From Flavisolibacter nicotianae (GTDB lineage: Bacteria; Bacteroidota; Bacteroidia; Chitinophagales; Chitinophagaceae): DNA of 64,000 nucleotides. Numbering within the stretch: position 1 is the stretch's first letter; the number at the start of each line of letters is the position of its first letter. Shown here piece after piece: positions 36,005-44,620 of this stretch. Where the stretch lies: assembly GCF_003628535.1 (NCBI RefSeq), contig NZ_RBCI01000006.1, forward strand, positions 124,001-188,000, given 5' to 3'. Both the position numbers and the translations under genes were made by a program. The notes below the pieces were generated by a model. The model did no database searches, was not told where the DNA came from, and saw nothing but the letters and a program-made list of their open reading frames with translations.

Positions 36005-36156
36005 GCGACAAAGCCAATACCTGTCATACCTGTTAATCTTGCCGGAGAAGAACCCGGTATCCTTGCCGGCAGGTATCGCTCAATCTGACAGAGCGATTCA
36101 GGTGAAGCCAACTATGCACAACGTTTTTGTAAGCTCCCGGTCCGGGAGCTTTTTGT
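36005..36156 (+). ncRNA. candidate small RNA or attenuated leader of the outer-membrane protein gene
   Basis: Between the promoter-like pair and a strong terminator lie about 150 bases with no long frame. They can fold: atacctg near 36031 pairs with caggtat (36072-36078), ccgg-ccgg forms an inner hairpin, tcgct pairs with agcga near 36079-36099, and a terminator stem ends it. A 16-codon frame starting MHNVFVSS (36114-36164) runs through the terminator, as a leader peptide would. It may be a free small RNA or a riboswitch/attenuator for the next gene. It matches no RNA family I recognise. Confidence 0.33.
36131..36154 (+). terminator. terminator or attenuator upstream of the outer-membrane protein gene
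   Basis: Arms aagctcccgg (36131-36140) and ccgggagctt (36142-36151) are followed by TTT G TT. It lies 74 bases before the ATG of the next gene. Confidence 0.8.
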
Positions 36157-36227
36157 TGCTGTAATCTTTTCCTGTTTTCACTTCTGGCAAGCCATTTGTG
36201 AAATGAGTGGCAAATAAAAAGTACAAC

Positions 36228-36923
36228 ATGAAAATCAAGTTTCTGACGTTGACTGCTGCATTCGTTTCATTCGGGATGATGGCACAAGCGCAAAAAACAC
36301 AGATCAGAGGTGGCGTAAACCTGGCCAACGTGTCGGTAACAGACAACGGCCGCGTAGATAAAGCCAACCAATTGACATCTTTCCAGGTTGGGATTTTAAC
36401 CGACATCCCTTTGGGTAGCAATGTTCTCACCCTTCAACCGGGACTTCTCTACACAGGAAAGGGTTCGAAAGTACAGAAAGGCACGTCCGGACAGGCCGGT
36501 TATTTCAAGCAAACATTCAACCCGCAATACCTGGAACTGCCGGTCAACCTTTTGTTCAAAGCCCCGATTGGCGGCACCAGCCGGCTCTTCGTGGGCGCAG
36601 GTCCTTATGTTGCCATGGGTATTGGTGGTAAAACAAAAACCGAAGGCACAAGAGCCCTAACCGGGAGCTACAGCTACGAGAGAGATATTACGTTCTCTAA
36701 CGATGATCCCACAACGTTCAACGAAGAAGAAGGTACAGGCCTTGGTGTCATTCGTCGATTCGATTATGGCCTGAACGGAACTGCAGGCATAGAAGGCAAA
36801 AGCGTTGTCCTGGGTGTCAACTACGGATTGGGTTTGGCCAAACTGCAAAGCGGTACCAACAGCAATGCCGATAACAACAATAAAAACCGGGTACTGAGCC
36901 TTACGCTGGGTTTTAAATTTTAA
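36228..36923 (+). CDS. outer-membrane β-barrel protein (PorT-like)
   Basis: From ATG 36228 the protein has 231 residues with a Sec signal (TLTAAFVSFGMMAQAQ). The mature part has the eight-strand look of the Bacteroidota PorT/outer-membrane-beta-barrel family: IRGGVNLANVSV at the start, LELPVNLLFKAPIGG and YVAMGIGGK in the middle, LGVNYGLGLAKL and SLTLGFKF with a terminal Phe. Function is unknown for most members. A possible attenuator precedes it. Confidence 0.88.
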   Translation: MKIKFLTLTAAFVSFGMMAQAQKTQIRGGVNLANVSVTDNGRVDKANQLTSFQVGILTDIPLGSNVLTLQPGLLYTGKGSKVQKGTSGQAGYFKQTFNPQYLELPVNLLFKAPIGGTSRLFVGAGPYVAMGIGGKTKTEGTRALTGSYSYERDITFSNDDPTTFNEEEGTGLGVIRRFDYGLNGTAGIEGKSVVLGVNYGLGLAKLQSGTNSNADNNNKNRVLSLTLGFKF

Positions 36924-36940
36924 ATGATCTTTTCTAAATA

Positions 36941-36970
36941 AAACGGCCACCAGGATGGTGGCCGTTTTTT
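36941..36970. terminator. bidirectional terminator between barrel and GNAT genes
   Basis: Stem aaacggccacc (36941-36951) with ggtggccgttt (36957-36967), 5-base loop, T run to the right and A-rich left flank. It overlaps the last bases of the convergent GNAT gene. Confidence 0.92.
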
Positions 36971-37406
36971 ATTGCGAAAGCTTCCGTTGAAAAACGATTT
37001 GCTGCTTTATTTCCTCGAAACCAAGAGCCTTGTAAAACAGGTGTGCTTCTTTCCGTTTTACCTGCGACCGCAGGCGAAGGGTTGGAATGTTTTGTTCGTG
37101 GCACCAGTGCATTACAGCCTCCACCAGATTCTTACCAATACCATTTCCCCTGTGTGCTTCGTCTACCACCAATCCGCCGATTTCCACAAATGGCAGGCTT
37201 TCGATATAAAGCGGTTTGAAAGCATGAATCCATCCTGAAACAGCTCCATTCATCGTTGCCACAAAGGCAGTATGTTCTTTATTTGTAAGAACGGCTTCCA
37301 ACTGTGTTTGGGTCTGTTCTTCCGACAAGGCGTACCCAAGCTGATGCGAAAGGTGGCTGACAGCAAAGGCGTCCTCAATGCGCATTTTCCGAATAATGGG
37401 TTGCAT
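36969..37406 (-). CDS. GNAT-family N-acetyltransferase
   Basis: The 145-residue protein is one GNAT domain. It has IRKMRIEDAFAVSHLSHQLGY at the start, the acetyl-CoA pyrophosphate loop VDEAHRGNGIGKNLVEAVMHW (Q/RxxGxG/A form as HRGNGIG) and HLFYKALGFEEIKQQIVF at the end. It acetylates an unknown small molecule or protein amine. The gene stands alone and converges on the barrel gene. Confidence 0.94.
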   Translation of the reverse strand: MQPIIRKMRIEDAFAVSHLSHQLGYALSEEQTQTQLEAVLTNKEHTAFVATMNGAVSGWIHAFKPLYIESLPFVEIGGLVVDEAHRGNGIGKNLVEAVMHWCHEQNIPTLRLRSQVKRKEAHLFYKALGFEEIKQQIVFQRKLSQ

Positions 37407-37641
37407 GTTTAAACCTACTACTAAATTGGCAATCTCGTGAAGGTTGAATTAGCAACAGGTTAGGTGTCGGAGAAGATAGTCCGCACTGCCCTTTCCGTGC
37501 AGCATACAAGCCAAAGCCTCGTAAGGGTTGTGCAGTTTTAGAAGCCGGAAAAGTTTGCATTGAGATGGCCCTTTTGCCGAAGGCGTTTTCTGCGTTGACG
37601 CCTGTAGGGTGCATTGCCCAGTCCTGTAGATAACAAAAACA

Positions 37642-37675
37642 AAAATGCCGCAGATATGACTGCGGCATTTTTTTA
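37642..37675 (-). terminator. terminator after secA
   Basis: Stem aaaatgccgcag (37642-37653) with ctgcggcatttt (37660-37671), followed by T on both sides. It lies just past the minus-strand secA stop. Confidence 0.93.
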
Positions 37676-37691
37676 TCAGTGCTTGATGATT

Positions 37692-40600
37692 TTAAGCCTC
37701 TTTGCCATGGCAGTTTTTGAATTTTTTGCCACTGCCACAGGGACAAGGATCGTTGCGGCCGATTTTGGGACCGACCTTGATCGGTTCCTGCCGCACAGCG
37801 ATGTTGCCGGCCGGGCTGGAAGGATCGTAGTAATCTTTGTCGTTCGCCGCATAATCTTCACCGGCGGCTTCGATCTCTTCTTTGTTTGCATGCAGCTTGC
37901 TCATATCTGTTTTCTGCTGCTGCCCTTCACGGAGTTGCGGTGCTTCTTCCTGCTGCATCGGTAATTGCGAATGGCACAGGAACGAAACGATTTCGCGGTT
38001 TAGGTCCGAACTCATTCTCCGGAACAGGTTGTAGGCTTCCATTTTATAGATAACCAGCGGATCTTTCTGCTCGAGGTAAGCTGTCTGCACACTTTGTTTC
38101 AGGTCGTCCATGGCACGCAGATGTTCTTTCCAGCTATCGTCAATAATGGCCAGGGTGATGTTGCGCTCCATGGCATTGCACAATTCCTCGCCACCGCTTT
38201 GCAGCATCTTGTCCAGGTTCACCAATACATTAATTCCTTTTCGGCCATCGGTGAAGGGAACAACGACATTTTCGATATGTGCACCCTGTGTGTGACGAAT
38301 GTTCTGGAACACGGGAACAGCTTCCTGCTTTACATCGTCCTTATGGCGCTGGTAGTTTTCAATTGCTTCCGTGTACAGGCGTTCCGATAGGGTATTGCTG
38401 TCAGTGGTCCTGAATTCTTCGGCAGAAATCTGGAAGTCCAGGCCGAAATTGACAATACAGGAAAGCCGGAAACCTTCAAAATCGTCCTGCTCTTTATAGG
38501 TGCTGATCGTCTCTTCGGCAGTGACGGAAAACGCGTTGTCAATATCCAGGGCCAGGCGTTCGCCAAACAGGGCGTGATTTCTCCTGTCGTAGATAGCGTT
38601 CCGCTGCATGTTCATCACGTCGTCATACTCGAGCAAACGCTTACGGATACCGAAGTTGTTTTCTTCCACTTTGCGTTGTGCCCGTTCGATGGATTTGGTG
38701 ATCATACTGTGCTGGATCACTTCACCTTCCTTGTAACCGAAGCGGTCCATCAGGCCGGCAATGCGTTCACTGCCAAACATGCGCATCAGGTCATCTTCCA
38801 GCGATACATAGAACTGTGACGTACCGGGATCTCCCTGGCGACCGGCACGACCACGCAACTGCCTGTCCACACGGCGGCTTTCGTGGCGTTCCGTACCGAT
38901 AATAGCCAAGCCACCAGCTTCTTTCACGCCGGGGCCAAGCTTGATGTCCGTACCACGGCCGGCCATGTTGGTGGCAATGGTAACGGCACCGGCCAGGCCG
39001 GCTTCGGCAACGATCTGCGCTTCACGGGCATGTTGTTTTGCGTTCAGTACGTTGTGCGGGATCTTCTTTACCTGCAACATGCGGCTGAGTAATTCACTTA
39101 CCTCTACCGAGGTTGTACCCACAAGCACAGGGCGGCCGGCATTGCGAAGTGCTTCGATTTCGTCGATGACGGATTTGAATTTTTCTTTCCGTGTTTTATA
39201 CACCAGGTCCTGCTGGTCCTGGCGGATTACCGGGATGTTGGTTGGAATGGTCACAACATCCAGTTTGTAAATGCTCCACAATTCCGCTGCTTCCGTTTCG
39301 GCTGTACCGGTCATACCGGCCAGCTTGTGGTACATACGGAAATAGTTTTGCAGGGTTACGGTCGCATAGGTTTGCGTTGCTGCTTCGATCTTCACGTTTT
39401 CCTTTGCTTCAATGGCCTGGTGCAAACCATCGCTGTATCGACGGCCTTCGAGGATACGGCCCGTTTGTTCGTCAACGATTTTGACGGCGCCATCCATAAC
39501 CACGTATTCCACGTCTTTTTCAAACAGCGAATAGGCTTTTAAAAGCTGTTGCACCGAATGGATGCGATCGGCTTTTGCCGCGTACTCATTTAAAACCGCC
39601 TCTTTCTGGTGCATCTTTTCTTCCGCCGGTGCTTCCGATGTTTCGATCTCGGAAAGCCGCAGGTTGATATCCGGCAGTACAAAAAACTCGGGGTCTTCGC
39701 CGGCATGGGTCAGCATGTTGATGCCCTTGTCGGTCAGGTCTACCGATTTGTTTTTTTCGTCGATATGGAAAAGCAGGTCTTCATCCACGATGTGCATGTT
39801 GCGCTGCTGATCCTGCAGGTAATAGTTCTCTGCTTTTTGGAGTTTCACACGAATACCGGGCTCACTCAAAAACTTGATCAGCGGTCCGTACTTCGGTAAG
39901 CCGCGGAAGGCTCTGAACAACATCAGTCCACCGCTTTTAGGATCGTCATCGCCTTCGGCAAATTTCTTTTTGGCTTCGTTCAAAAAGCCGCGGACCATGC
40001 GCTCCTGGGCTTCCACCAACTGTTGCACGCGGGGACGAAGAATGTGGAATTGCTGGTCGTCGCCTTTGGGCACCGGGCCGGAGATGATCAACGGCGTACG
40101 GGCATCATCGATCAAAACAGAGTCCACTTCATCCACCATGGCATAATGGTGCTTGCGCTGCACCATTTCTTCGGGGCTGTGTACCATGTTATCACGCAGG
40201 TAGTCGAAGCCGAATTCGTTGTTGGTACCATAGGTGATATCGGCCATGTAGGCGCGACGGCGGGCTTCGCTGTTGGGTTCGTGCTTGTCGATGCAATCGA
40301 CCTTCAGTCCCAGCCATTCGAAAATCGGACCGTTCCACTCACTGTCGCGACGGGCCAGGTAGTCGTTTACGGTAACAATGTGAACGCCTTCGCCGGCAAG
40401 GGCATTGAGATAAGCGGGGAGAGTAGACACAAGGGTTTTACCCTCACCGGTGGCCATTTCGGAAATCTTTCCCTGGTGCAACACGGAGCCACCAATCAAC
40501 TGCACATCGTAGTGTACCATGTTCCAGGTTACCTGTCCGCCGCCGGCGGTCCAGGAATTCTGGTAGGTGGCCTCGTCGCCGTTGATTGTAATATAATTCT

Positions 40601-41030
40601 TGGTAACACTTAATTCTCTGTCGAGGTCCGTTGCTTTTGCCGTGACCGCGGTACTCTCCTTAAAGCGCCTTGCAGTTTCTTTTACAACAGCAAACGCCTC
40701 CGGGAGCAATTCTTTTAAAATTTCCTCGATCTTCTGGTCGCGGTCTTTTTTCAGTTTGTCCACTTCCTGGTAAACCGCATCTTTGCCAACCAGGTCATTA
40801 AACGGCAATTCGTCTGCACGCTTGTTGGTTTCTTCAATCTGGGCATCCACGTCTTTCAGGTGGTCTTTGATGCGGGTGCGGAATTCAACCGTTTTATGGC
40901 GCAGATCGTCATTACTCAATCCCTGGTAAGACTGAAAATGTTCGTTGATTTTGGTTACCAGCGGCAAAATGGCTTTCACGTCTTTTTCCGACTTGCTGCC
41001 ACCGAATAGCTTTGAAAAAAATCCAATCAT
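37692..41030 (-). CDS. secA: preprotein translocase ATPase SecA
   Basis: The 1112-residue motor starts MIGFFSKLFGG and is longer than E. coli SecA, as usual in Bacteroidota. Walker A is in MATGEGKTLVST (about residue 195), the DEAD-like box in MVDEVDSVLIDDARTPLIISG, and helicase motif VI in QLRGRAGRQGDPG. The C-terminal SecB/lipid-binding zinc tail is present (RNDPCPCGSGKKFKNCHG). It drives proteins through SecYEG. The gene is monocistronic by position, with a terminator downstream. Confidence 0.99.
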   Translation of the reverse strand: MIGFFSKLFGGSKSEKDVKAILPLVTKINEHFQSYQGLSNDDLRHKTVEFRTRIKDHLKDVDAQIEETNKRADELPFNDLVGKDAVYQEVDKLKKDRDQKIEEILKELLPEAFAVVKETARRFKESTAVTAKATDLDRELSVTKNYITINGDEATYQNSWTAGGGQVTWNMVHYDVQLIGGSVLHQGKISEMATGEGKTLVSTLPAYLNALAGEGVHIVTVNDYLARRDSEWNGPIFEWLGLKVDCIDKHEPNSEARRRAYMADITYGTNNEFGFDYLRDNMVHSPEEMVQRKHHYAMVDEVDSVLIDDARTPLIISGPVPKGDDQQFHILRPRVQQLVEAQERMVRGFLNEAKKKFAEGDDDPKSGGLMLFRAFRGLPKYGPLIKFLSEPGIRVKLQKAENYYLQDQQRNMHIVDEDLLFHIDEKNKSVDLTDKGINMLTHAGEDPEFFVLPDINLRLSEIETSEAPAEEKMHQKEAVLNEYAAKADRIHSVQQLLKAYSLFEKDVEYVVMDGAVKIVDEQTGRILEGRRYSDGLHQAIEAKENVKIEAATQTYATVTLQNYFRMYHKLAGMTGTAETEAAELWSIYKLDVVTIPTNIPVIRQDQQDLVYKTRKEKFKSVIDEIEALRNAGRPVLVGTTSVEVSELLSRMLQVKKIPHNVLNAKQHAREAQIVAEAGLAGAVTIATNMAGRGTDIKLGPGVKEAGGLAIIGTERHESRRVDRQLRGRAGRQGDPGTSQFYVSLEDDLMRMFGSERIAGLMDRFGYKEGEVIQHSMITKSIERAQRKVEENNFGIRKRLLEYDDVMNMQRNAIYDRRNHALFGERLALDIDNAFSVTAEETISTYKEQDDFEGFRLSCIVNFGLDFQISAEEFRTTDSNTLSERLYTEAIENYQRHKDDVKQEAVPVFQNIRHTQGAHIENVVVPFTDGRKGINVLVNLDKMLQSGGEELCNAMERNITLAIIDDSWKEHLRAMDDLKQSVQTAYLEQKDPLVIYKMEAYNLFRRMSSDLNREIVSFLCHSQLPMQQEEAPQLREGQQQKTDMSKLHANKEEIEAAGEDYAANDKDYYDPSSPAGNIAVRQEPIKVGPKIGRNDPCPCGSGKKFKNCHGKEA

Positions 41031-41240
41031 ACGTTGTATGGGGTATTGTTATATTTCAAATAATAGAGAAATTTGGTTGTCAAAAAAGGTGCTAAGTCTC
41101 CTTAGTAGCCAGATTGACAGAGCGGCCAAAGATAATCCATTTAGGCGGGCTTTCGTCTACCCCGTTCATTCTTAACGATAACCAAAGAAGCAGACTCTTA
41201 ACTGATCCTTTGCCATTGCTGCAAATCAAAGAAAGCCCTT

Positions 41241-41933
41241 ATGCGTTACCTGATCATTTTCTCCTTTTTTTTTAGTTTTTTAACCGGCTGCCAAAACGGC
41301 GAATCGGGTCGGTCCAGGCGTCACAAACCGGTTGCTGTCTTTCACGATTACCAGGTTTCTGCTGAAGAGGGGCGGGCCGATGCCACGATCAGGCTGCAAT
41401 ACAAAGCAGGAGACGAAAACGGAGAAGCCTTTGCATTGGAGAAGCCATCGAGGGTTCTGTTCGATGGGGTGGAACTACCTGCCGACAGTTCGCGTTTAAG
41501 CGGGCCTTACTATGAGCTGATCAAACCGGTCGGTTCGCTACGTGGCCACCATATCATTTTGTTTGTCGATGCAAAAGGAGGAAAGCACCAGGTGGAGTTC
41601 TCGTTCATGCCCTTTTCCCTCGCCACCGAGTTACCGGAAAAACTGGGAAATAAACCGTTTGTCCTACACCTGGATGATCTTCCTACCGACCCGACAGTTT
41701 TGCGGGTTGTGATGACGGATACGTCCCTCCATTCAGCGGGGGTCAACGAAGACGTAGAGGTAAAAAATGGCGACCTGCATGTTGACGAAGGCCTTTTGAA
41801 AAACCTTTCGGCAGGGCCCGTGACAATGGAGATTTCCCGCGAAGAACTGCGACCCCTCGAAAACCTGTCCGGACAAACGGGTCGTTTGTTGCTGACCTAT
41901 ACTATCAGGCGACAATTTGAACTGGCCCGGTAA
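41241..41933 (+). CDS. lipoprotein, unknown function
   Basis: The 230-residue protein has a lipoprotein signal (FFSFLTGC, Cys17). The mature part is β-rich and has no named domain that I recognise. The segment RLSGPYYELIKPVGSLRGHHIILFVDAKG is the most regular part. It lies 213 bases before the AraC gene on the same strand. Confidence 0.75.
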   Translation: MRYLIIFSFFFSFLTGCQNGESGRSRRHKPVAVFHDYQVSAEEGRADATIRLQYKAGDENGEAFALEKPSRVLFDGVELPADSSRLSGPYYELIKPVGSLRGHHIILFVDAKGGKHQVEFSFMPFSLATELPEKLGNKPFVLHLDDLPTDPTVLRVVMTDTSLHSAGVNEDVEVKNGDLHVDEGLLKNLSAGPVTMEISREELRPLENLSGQTGRLLLTYTIRRQFELAR

Positions 41934-42146
41934 AAACAGCAAATCTAATTCCCTTCTTTATTCTATACTATCCTAGGGTGATATGATATTAAAATGTAAT
42001 TTTAAGTTTGGCGCCACCACTCATTATCCTCTGATCAGCCCCGCATCAATTTCTAATGGTCTTACACTGTGAACCAAACACTCCCAGCCAGCGAAAATCA
42101 ATGATCGGTTGTATTTGTGTTTTGATTACCAGAAAAATGAAGCGGT

Positions 42147-42977
42147 ATGTCCCGGTTCACTACTTTTCGCCCTTGCCCGGAGCTGAAACCTTTTGTGCAG
42201 TATTATTCTGCTTTTGAAAGAAACGGTAGTAAGGACAAGCCGGTGGTGGAGGAAATGCTGCCCATGAATATGCCGGGACTGAATTTTCTATCCGACGAGA
42301 CAGCACATTATATCCGCGTGGATTCGCAATCTTTCATCCCGCTTCACCCAGTGTCCGTAATGGGGCACCTCGCCCAAAAATCCTATCACCAGTTTCGCGG
42401 TCGAAGCCACGGGGTGCTGGTGATTTTTACATCTTATGGACTTTACAGGCTGTTTGGCATCCACATGAGTGCACTGTGCAACACGACCAACGATGCAGCC
42501 CGTTTTATCGATCCGAAAGAACTGCTCGAATGCCGCGAAAAAATATTCAATACACACAGCATCACCGAGCGGATTACCATCGTTGAAGCCTTTCTTCTGG
42601 ACTGGCTGCGCAAAACCTCTTTTGAACTTCACAACCTGGATAAAATCATCAATGTCATCAACCTGAAAAGAGGCGCCGTTGAAATCGGGTGGCTTTGCTG
42701 CCAGGCGAACATGAGTTGCAAAACACTGGAACGACACTTTAACCAAAAAGTGGGGTTGCCGCCTAAACTGTATTCGGAAATTTCCCGGTTTGCCCATGCT
42801 GTAAAAATGCTTTGGTGGAAAAAAGACATTTTTGAAATTCTGGAAGTTTGCGGCTATGTAGACCAAGCCCATTTCATCCGGCAGTTTAAAAAGTTTGCCG
42901 GCAACACACCCAGGCGTTACGCAAAAATGATCCAAATAATGGCAGCCTATTTTCTTGCCCTGCCAGTTGAAGAATGA
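42147..42977 (+). CDS. AraC-family transcriptional regulator
   Basis: The 276-residue protein has an N-terminal sensor-like part (about 1-155) and a C-terminal AraC double helix-turn-helix (about 175-268). The second HTH contains IFEILEVCGYVDQAHFIRQFKKFAGNTPRRY, the family signature. It probably controls the haloperoxidase-like genes that begin 230 bases downstream on the same strand. Its ligand is not known. Confidence 0.93.
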   Translation: MSRFTTFRPCPELKPFVQYYSAFERNGSKDKPVVEEMLPMNMPGLNFLSDETAHYIRVDSQSFIPLHPVSVMGHLAQKSYHQFRGRSHGVLVIFTSYGLYRLFGIHMSALCNTTNDAARFIDPKELLECREKIFNTHSITERITIVEAFLLDWLRKTSFELHNLDKIINVINLKRGAVEIGWLCCQANMSCKTLERHFNQKVGLPPKLYSEISRFAHAVKMLWWKKDIFEILEVCGYVDQAHFIRQFKKFAGNTPRRYAKMIQIMAAYFLALPVEE

Positions 42978-43209
42978 CGAATTTGTACAATTTTTCGCCG
43001 TATAGATTTTCCACCTTTATACCACCTTCTTGAATACTGCTGCGTAATACCTCCCTGTGATAACATCACACTTGACCCAATAAAAAGACATTGATACCGA
43101 GCCCAAAGACAATAGCTCGGCCGGATGCATTCAGAAAGGCTTTGCTTTTAGAAATCGGTTCATTCTGCCTGTGTCTCACGCTTATGAGTTAAACAATAAA
43201 ATAACAGCC

Positions 43210-44577
43210 ATGAACTTTCCTGTCAAATCTACCACGACAATTTTTCTGCTTTCTCTTGGCTTGTTTACAGCTTGTAAAAAAGAAAGGCAGTCCACGGAAA
43301 ACAATCAGCAGGAAGCACTGAAAGCGGGAGGGCAGCTACACGGCCACCTGAAGCAAACCAATACCTACTCGTCTGAAGCCGTGAATAAATGGATGGATAT
43401 GCAAATTCGCCTGATGGCGGCAACGACGGGTGTGGCCAATGTCGCCTTCACCAGGCCTTATGCCTATAGCGGCATTGCTCTGTATGAAACGGTTGTGCCC
43501 GGAATGCCTGCTTATCAGAGTTTAGCAGGGCAACTAACGGCCATGCCGGTTATGCCCCAGACAGAACATGGTTTCGCTTATCATTGGCCGGCAGCGGCCA
43601 ACGCGGCATTGGCCTATATGAACAGGCACTTTTTCCCATCGGCCAGCAGTGCCAATAAAGTTGCCGTTGATTCACTTGAAAATGCCTTGGAGACACAGTT
43701 TCGAAGTGAGGAAAATTCCGACATTGTTACCCGCTCGGTTACGTTTGGAAAAGAAGTCGCGCAAAAAGTTTTCGAATGGTCGGAAGGAGATGGCTATCTG
43801 CATGCGAGTGATGATTACACGGTTCCGATGGGACCCGGTTTATGGGTTCCTCCCTCGATACCGATACCGAAAACCAGCACGCCTTACTGGGGCAACTTGC
43901 GAATTTTTGTTTCCGGAAGCGGGGACAACGCCCAACCAGGCGCCCCGCTTGCGTATTCCGAAAATCCATCTTCCGGTTTTTACCAGATGGTTAAGCAGGT
44001 GTACGATGTTTCGCAAATGCTCACGGCCTCACAAACTGCCATGGCTTTGTATTGGAGAGACGTTCCAGGTGTTACTACTCCGGGCCATTATTTAAGCATT
44101 TTGCGGCAGGTGCTTGAAAAAAAACAAGCGACACTGGACAAAGCGGCCATTGCTTATGCCGTTAGCGGCATCACATCCTTCGATGCCTCTGTCAGTTGCT
44201 GGCAAACCAAGTATCATTATAATCTGGTACGGCCAATTACATATATCCGAAATGTGCTGGGCCATCCTGCATGGTCTCCATTAATTGCGACACCCGCACA
44301 CCCCGAGTATTCGTCGGCCCATGCTGTTTTATCGGCTGCAGTTGCAGAAACGTTCACCACTGTTTTCGGCGACAATTACTCCTTCACCGACCATACGTAC
44401 GACTACCTTAATATGAGTCCCCGGTCTTTTTCTTCTTTCAGGGCTTTCGGAGAGGAGGCCGGCGCATCGAGACTCTATGCCGGAATTCATTATCAACCCT
44501 CAATTGATGCCGGCCTAAAGCAGGGAAGAAAGGTGGCACAGAATGTCAGCAACACGCTGAAATTTTTGAAAGAGTAA
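43210..44577 (+). CDS. vanadium-haloperoxidase-like (PAP2-fold) lipoprotein, copy 1
   Basis: I choose ATG 43210 (455 residues), whose signal ends LFTAC (lipid Cys about residue 18); the frame from 43171 places it badly. The C-terminal half is a vanadium-dependent haloperoxidase domain. It has KYHYNLVRPITYIR (Lys334, Arg341), SSAHAV (Ser369-Ala370-His371) and SRLYAGIHYQPS (Arg421, His427). The spacings K-7-R and R-6-H equal those of fungal chloroperoxidase; the PSGH Gly is Ala. These residues bind vanadate and act in catalysis, or phosphate in acid phosphatase relatives. The mature protein should be envelope anchored. A paralog follows 43 bases later. Confidence 0.88.
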   Translation: MNFPVKSTTTIFLLSLGLFTACKKERQSTENNQQEALKAGGQLHGHLKQTNTYSSEAVNKWMDMQIRLMAATTGVANVAFTRPYAYSGIALYETVVPGMPAYQSLAGQLTAMPVMPQTEHGFAYHWPAAANAALAYMNRHFFPSASSANKVAVDSLENALETQFRSEENSDIVTRSVTFGKEVAQKVFEWSEGDGYLHASDDYTVPMGPGLWVPPSIPIPKTSTPYWGNLRIFVSGSGDNAQPGAPLAYSENPSSGFYQMVKQVYDVSQMLTASQTAMALYWRDVPGVTTPGHYLSILRQVLEKKQATLDKAAIAYAVSGITSFDASVSCWQTKYHYNLVRPITYIRNVLGHPAWSPLIATPAHPEYSSAHAVLSAAVAETFTTVFGDNYSFTDHTYDYLNMSPRSFSSFRAFGEEAGASRLYAGIHYQPSIDAGLKQGRKVAQNVSNTLKFLKE

Positions 44578-44620
44578 ATAAGCATTCGGAGTCTTTAATT
44601 ATTCACTTAAAATAAAAACC

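Larger units (their letters stand above)
35499..36227. other. long intergenic region with micro-gene, two terminators and a possible RNA
   Basis: In order this region holds the groEL terminator (35537-35583), a small hairpin aaacagtt/aactgttt (35628-35648), a 32-codon ORF (35742-35840) with its own terminator (35886-35919), a promoter-like pair (35969-35999) and a third terminator (36131-36154) before the outer-membrane protein gene. It is too ordered to be simple spacer. Confidence 0.6.

Noticed and set aside
36005-36156. Reading the 36.0 kb unit as SRP RNA or 6S RNA
   Set aside because: The conserved SRP domain IV tetraloop/asymmetric loop words are missing, and the ends do not pair as in 6S RNA.
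42288-42935. 215-codon frame opposite the AraC gene
   Set aside because: Antisense to a gene with a full AraC signature.
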